From the NCBI GenBank assembly GCA_964344145.1, contig CAYFME010000008.1, positions 1-64,000 on the forward strand: DNA of 64,000 nt, read 5' to 3'. Shown one piece after another: positions 61,253 to 64,000 of this stretch. Positions within the stretch are counted from its first letter, which is position 1. The number at the start of each line of letters is the position of its first letter. A program made the translations under genes and the position numbers. The notes below the pieces were generated by a model, which was not told where the DNA came from, ran no database searches, and worked only from the letters and a program-made list of their open reading frames with translations. Origin of the DNA: JABJOE01 sp964344145. Its GTDB lineage: Bacteria > Patescibacteriota > Patescibacteriia > UBA9934.

Positions 61253-62209
61253 TCAGAAGCGGCGGCGGATGAGGTCCTTGGGGAGGCGGCGGCTGAGCTC
61301 CAGCACGATCTGCCGGCGCATGACGTCCGGGCGTCGGATGCCGGGCGAGTCGCGCAGCTGCTGCTGTGCGGTCGCCAGCTCGGCGGCGAAGATCTCTTCG
61401 AGCGTTTCCTCGATCTGCGGGATGCGTTCCCGTTCGTCGAGCTGCGCCAGAGCGTAGATGGTGTCTCGTCGGATCTCGCCAGCACCCTTGAGGAGCCAGC
61501 GGGCCAGCTCGTCGAAGCGGTGGGCGCCGTTGCGTTCCAGGATCTGCGTGAGCAGCAGGAGACGTCGGTAGGTCTTGGCTGCGTACGCGCGACCGTCGGC
61601 GATCTCGATGATCAGACGCTTGCGCAACGTAACCACGTCACGTGGACGCATGTGTCGCAGGTCCGGACATTCGTCCAGCAGTCGACCGTGGGCGGCATCC
61701 ATCTCGGCCACTGAGCAGTGACCGAAGACGAAGCTCGGCGGCAGCGGCTGGTCGTGATCGATCTCGATCCGCTGGTAGGTGCTGAAGGCCTGGCCGAGGA
61801 TGGACTCGATGTCCATCTCGTCACCGCCCAGCAGGAGGCCGGCGAGTTCGTCGCCACCGATGCGGTACCAGCGTGCATCGTGGGTTGCGGAAGCTACTTC
61901 CAGCGTTCGCGCGAGCTGACGCAGGACGACGTCACCCTTGCGATGGCCGAACCAGTCGTTCCACAGCGTCAGGTAGTCGACGTCCACGAGCATGAGGTGC
62001 GCACTGTCGGGGTCGTTGGGCTCGGGCCGCGAGAGCGTGGCACTGTCGACCTCGAACATCCTGCGCACCATCAGGTCGGTCACGCCGTCGAACTGGAGTG
62101 GACGAAGGCGTGTTGCCTCCTCTTCGGCAGCGGCGGCTCGCCGCTCAGCTTCTTCAGCTCGCCGCAGGGCTGCAGCGAGTTGGGCTCCGATGTCTAGTTC
62201 ATGGCTCAC
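61253..62209 (-). CDS. GGDEF-domain protein (putative diguanylate cyclase)
   Basis: 318 residues, GC-rich, read from GTG 62209. A coiled coil (8-38) is followed by a GGDEF domain: LVDVDYLTLWNDWFGHRKGDVVLRQLA (74-100), then RIGGDELAGLL with GGDEL at 118-122, a functional variant in known cyclases. It may therefore make cyclic di-GMP. The C-terminal 150 residues are helical and Arg-rich with no known domain. No EAL, HD-GYP or PilZ protein is visible in the window. It is translationally coupled to the 40-residue gene just upstream. Confidence 0.85.
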   Translation of the reverse strand: MSHELDIGAQLAAALRRAEEAERRAAAAEEEATRLRPLQFDGVTDLMVRRMFEVDSATLSRPEPNDPDSAHLMLVDVDYLTLWNDWFGHRKGDVVLRQLARTLEVASATHDARWYRIGGDELAGLLLGGDEMDIESILGQAFSTYQRIEIDHDQPLPPSFVFGHCSVAEMDAAHGRLLDECPDLRHMRPRDVVTLRKRLIIEIADGRAYAAKTYRRLLLLTQILERNGAHRFDELARWLLKGAGEIRRDTIYALAQLDERERIPQIEETLEEIFAAELATAQQQLRDSPGIRRPDVMRRQIVLELSRRLPKDLIRRRF

Positions 62210-62332
62210 TCACGCTCCAGCGCGCGTATCGGCAGCGGGCGGCTGCTCCTCGCGCTTCTTCTCTTCGAGGGCACGCAGGAACGTCTCGAGTTCCTCGACG
62301 CCACCACTGCGGATGAAAGGGCTCTTCTTCAT
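62210..62332 (-). CDS. small 40-residue protein coupled to the GGDEF gene
   Basis: ATG 62332 with GGAGG 9 nt upstream opens a 40-codon frame (MKKSPFIRSGGVEELE... ending in Ala-Gly-Ala) whose TGA directly abuts the GTG of the GGDEF gene. It is charged and helical, with no signal peptide. It could be a regulator or a translational-coupling leader. GC-rich and codon-biased like its partner. Confidence 0.65.
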   Translation of the reverse strand: MKKSPFIRSGGVEELETFLRALEEKKREEQPPAADTRAGA

Positions 62333-62355
62333 CTTGCCTGTCCTCCTGAATGACG

Positions 62356-62406
62356 ATACTGACAGATTATAGCATATTTGTCAAGGGTTAGCGGACATGT
62401 TAGGCT
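62356..62406. promoter_or_regulatory. divergent promoters sharing TTGTCAA
   Basis: Minus: TTGACA (62384-62379), 17 nt, CAGTAT (62361-62356); a perfect TATAAT at 62371-62366 is an alternative -10. Plus: TTGTCA (62378-62383), 17 nt, TAGGCT (62401-62406). The -35 elements overlap by six bases, as at 42025-42031. Confidence 0.55.
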
Positions 62407-62435
62407 CCAGGCGCGCTAACAACGGCGCTCATGAC

Positions 62436-62924
62436 ATGGAGAAGCTGTCGATGATCTTCACGATCACTGCTGAAATCCGAAAGGCACCCAACCGCCCTGA
62501 TGAGGAGACGCTCCGGCGTGTGCTCGCGCGCCGTCTGCGCGACGCCTTCCGCAAGGGCCACCTCTCGCGCCTCGCGTGGATCCAGCTCCTGGACAAGGAG
62601 CCCGAGGTCCTCGCGCACCAGGATGACGAGGCGATCTCGGACATCCCCATCCCGCACGGCTACCTCGAGCTGGTGCTCAAGGCCGGCAAGAACAAGGTGT
62701 GCGTGCACCAGGAGCGGCCGCTGGACGACGAGGGCATCTTCCAGGGCCAGCACGGTGCCCGGATGCGGCGGATCTTCTACGAATCCGTCGGCGATGCCAT
62801 GAACGCCCGGCTGGGCACGAGCAAGTTCGACTACACGGACGACGTCCCCAAGAGCGAGGACGTCGGCGCTCCGGTCATCTGCGGAGACGTTCGCTCCAGC
62901 GAGCACTCCGTCGCGGGCCTCTGA
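62436..62924 (+). CDS. GC-rich cytosolic protein, unknown
   Basis: 162 residues from ATG 62436 (MEKLSMIF). The earlier ATG at 62397 would lie upstream of the predicted transcription start. The N-terminal half is helical and Arg-rich (EETLRRVLARRLRDAFRKG). The second half has a beta pattern and two Cys. No signal peptide. It has its own promoter and a terminator at 62942-62968. Function unknown. Confidence 0.72.
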   Translation: MEKLSMIFTITAEIRKAPNRPDEETLRRVLARRLRDAFRKGHLSRLAWIQLLDKEPEVLAHQDDEAISDIPIPHGYLELVLKAGKNKVCVHQERPLDDEGIFQGQHGARMRRIFYESVGDAMNARLGTSKFDYTDDVPKSEDVGAPVICGDVRSSEHSVAGL

Positions 62925-62941
62925 CCCAACCCCTTCTCACG

Positions 62942-62968
62942 TCCCGGGCCGTACTTACGGCTCGGGGC
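62942..62968 (+). terminator. terminator of the 62436-62924 gene
   Basis: CCCGGGCCGTA / ACGGCTCGGGG hairpin. Confidence 0.65.
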
Positions 62969-62976
62969 GCTGACGT

Positions 62977-63005
62977 TTGACAGAAATCGACGATTCGGCT
63001 ACACT
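62977..63005 (+). promoter_or_regulatory. rpmF promoter
   Basis: TTGACA, 17-nt spacer, TACACT, ending 20 nt before the rpmF ATG. Confidence 0.7.
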
Positions 63006-63025
63006 CCCGACGTCTAGAAAACCCT

Positions 63026-63292
63026 ATGTCAGTACCAAAATTTCGAAATTCCAAGTCAAAAGTTCGCCGCCGCCGATCGCATCATGCGCTCAAGCCGGTG
63101 AATGTTGTCATTGATAAAGAAACCGGTGAGCCACGATTGCCGCACCACGTTGCTCCATCAACGACCGTGAAGATCAAAACTGACGACAAGCTCGCAAAGG
63201 AAGTTGTCAAAGAGATGAAGAAGAAAGAAGAGGCCGAGGCAGAAGTGCCAGTAGCTGAGAATAAAGATGAGAAGAACGAAAACGAGTCATAA
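63026..63292 (+). CDS. rpmF: 50S ribosomal protein bL32
   Basis: 88 residues. MSVPKFRNSKSKVRRRRSHHALK is the bL32 signature. The usual Cys-x-x-Cys zinc pairs are missing, so this is a zinc-independent form. A Lys/Glu-rich extension of about 30 residues follows the core. No Shine-Dalgarno sequence. The gene lies immediately before nusB. Confidence 0.95.
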   Translation: MSVPKFRNSKSKVRRRRSHHALKPVNVVIDKETGEPRLPHHVAPSTTVKIKTDDKLAKEVVKEMKKKEEAEAEVPVAENKDEKNENES

Positions 63293-63329
63293 CGACTCGT
63301 TTTCTGGTTTCTGGTATACTGTTGACGCT

Positions 63330-63830
63330 ATGAGTAACCGTCACCTTGCACGAACCATGGCCATGCAGTGTCTGTTTGAATGGGACTTCAACGGTCAGGA
63401 CGGCTCGAAGATCGACGCTATTGTCGCGCACGTCAAAGACGAGTTTGCGCCTGATTTTGATGATGGTGGATATTTGAAAAAGCAGATCGAAGGCGTGATT
63501 GAACGTTTGCCTGAGATCGATGAAACGCTCGAGCACTTCGCGCCTGAGTGGCCGATCGCCGAGATGACCAATGCCGATCGCAACATTCTTCGCCTAGCCG
63601 TATATGAGCTGAAGTTCGATGATAAGATCCCGGCGAAGGTGGCAATCAACGAAGCGATCGAACTTGGAAAGACCTTCTCAGGAAAGCCAGCCGGCAAGTT
63701 TATCAATGGTGTTATGGGGGCTGTCTATCGGGACATGTTGGCAAAGGGCGAGATCAAAGAGGTTGACAAAAAGCGTGAAGAAGAGAAAGCTGCAGAGGCT
63801 AAGGCGCAGGAGGCGTCAGAAGAATCATAA
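63330..63830 (+). CDS. nusB: transcription antitermination factor NusB
   Basis: 166 residues from ATG 63330 (MSNRHLARTMAMQCLFEWDF). The fold signature includes NADRNILRLAVYEL and PAKVAINEAIELGKTFSGKPAGKFINGVMGAV. It binds boxA RNA with S10 (NusE) during rRNA transcription. A C-terminal Lys/Glu/Ala tail extends past the family norm. An extended -10 (TGGTATACT) ends 9 nt before the ATG. Confidence 0.96.
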   Translation: MSNRHLARTMAMQCLFEWDFNGQDGSKIDAIVAHVKDEFAPDFDDGGYLKKQIEGVIERLPEIDETLEHFAPEWPIAEMTNADRNILRLAVYELKFDDKIPAKVAINEAIELGKTFSGKPAGKFINGVMGAVYRDMLAKGEIKEVDKKREEEKAAEAKAQEASEES

Positions 63831-63839
63831 GTAGATACT

Positions 63840-64000
63840 ATGTCAGAACGTAGACCCGTGGAGGAGTTAGCAAACCTCATTGGGGTGGAATACAAAGAGG
63901 ATGGGCATCTGAAACAGGCGGTTGTCCATCGCTCCTACCTCAACGAACATCACGACTTCCCGTTGCATCACAATGAGCGGCTGGAGTTTTTGGGGGATGC
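63840..64000 (+). CDS. rnc: ribonuclease III, 5' part only
   Basis: The first 53 codons of RNase III from ATG 63840: HRSYLNEH and NERLEFLGDA, the conserved signature with the catalytic Glu/Asp, are visible at the window edge. The rest lies beyond position 64000. It processes rRNA and double-stranded RNA. It follows nusB by 9 bases and is probably cotranscribed. Confidence 0.94.
   Translation, partial: MSERRPVEELANLIGVEYKEDGHLKQAVVHRSYLNEHHDFPLHHNERLEFLGD

Noticed and set aside
1909..62924. Misassembly of two genomes as the cause of the GC-rich islands
   Set aside because: There are too many alternations, each at intergenic borders with intact flanking signals, and some promoters are shared between both gene types. 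Coverage data would still be needed to exclude it fully.

Overview
The window reads as a chromosome segment of a Candidate Phyla Radiation (Patescibacteria) bacterium. The 16S rRNA gene has CPR-type departures from the bacterial consensus. The resident genes are typical of that group: VanW-like, TrmB-like, PilB, YfbK-type vWA, AI-2E-type permease, and many leaderless housekeeping genes. The exact lineage is an inference (perhaps the ABY1/Uhrbacteria-Magasanikbacteria side) and cannot be fixed from this sequence alone.

Layout. 1-1.5 kb: 16S rRNA (minus) with its promoter. 1.9-3.3 kb: two GC-rich secreted-protein genes. 3.4-5.1 kb: trmD, khpA-like, rpsP. 5.2-7.2 kb: GC-rich OPT transporter. 7.4-13.2 kb: ECF sigma factor coupled to a vWA protein, a secreted FnIII protein, a YceI lipoprotein and an NDH-2-like flavoprotein. 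13.3-17.1 kb: GC-rich nucleoside phosphorylase, a short SMC and a cupredoxin-like lipoprotein. 17.2-19.7 kb: a complete diversity-generating retroelement (DGR). 19.8-22.8 kb: DHH phosphoesterase, clpP and a 1.2-kb non-coding block with two candidate structured RNAs and an aberrant tRNA-like element. 22.8-30.2 kb: VanW/Hsp20/membrane operon facing a propeller/TrmB operon, then an SdiA-regulated-like protein. 30.3-46.2 kb: many GC-rich genes (lipoproteins, PP2C, KH protein, Ser/Thr kinase, a tandem paralog pair, a four-gene envelope cluster) among resident ones (ferredoxin, tRNA-Glu, Fic, permease, hydrolase, tsaD-tsaE). 46.4-51.2 kb: pilB, a membrane protein and ftsH. 51.6-62.9 kb: GC-rich propeller-like gene, S1, urocanate hydratase, a coiled-coil gene, MBL-fold gene, gyrA, GC-rich GGDEF pair and one more GC-rich gene. 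63.0-64 kb: rpmF, nusB and the start of rnc.

Two gene populations are interleaved. Resident genes have moderate GC and often start 5-9 nt after a -10 box, which suggests leaderless mRNAs. About twenty GC-rich genes with G/C-ending codons are mostly single-gene units. Each usually has its own TTGACA-like promoter with a 17-nt spacer, a GGAGG-type ribosome binding site and a GC-rich terminator. They include signalling functions (Ser/Thr kinase, PP2C, GGDEF), a KH protein, a nucleoside phosphorylase, an OPT transporter, envelope proteins, and the DGR target itself.

The DGR is the clearest mobile/diversifying system. A 130-bp template repeat and the 3' end of the GC-rich target gene differ at 15 positions, and all 15 are adenines in the template. 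A DGR-type reverse transcriptase and an Avd-like four-helix protein lie alongside. A G10 tract sits where the divergent 5' ends of avd and the RT gene overlap. One added G would put both genes in frame with upstream ATG codons, so the tract is either a phase switch or a homopolymer error.
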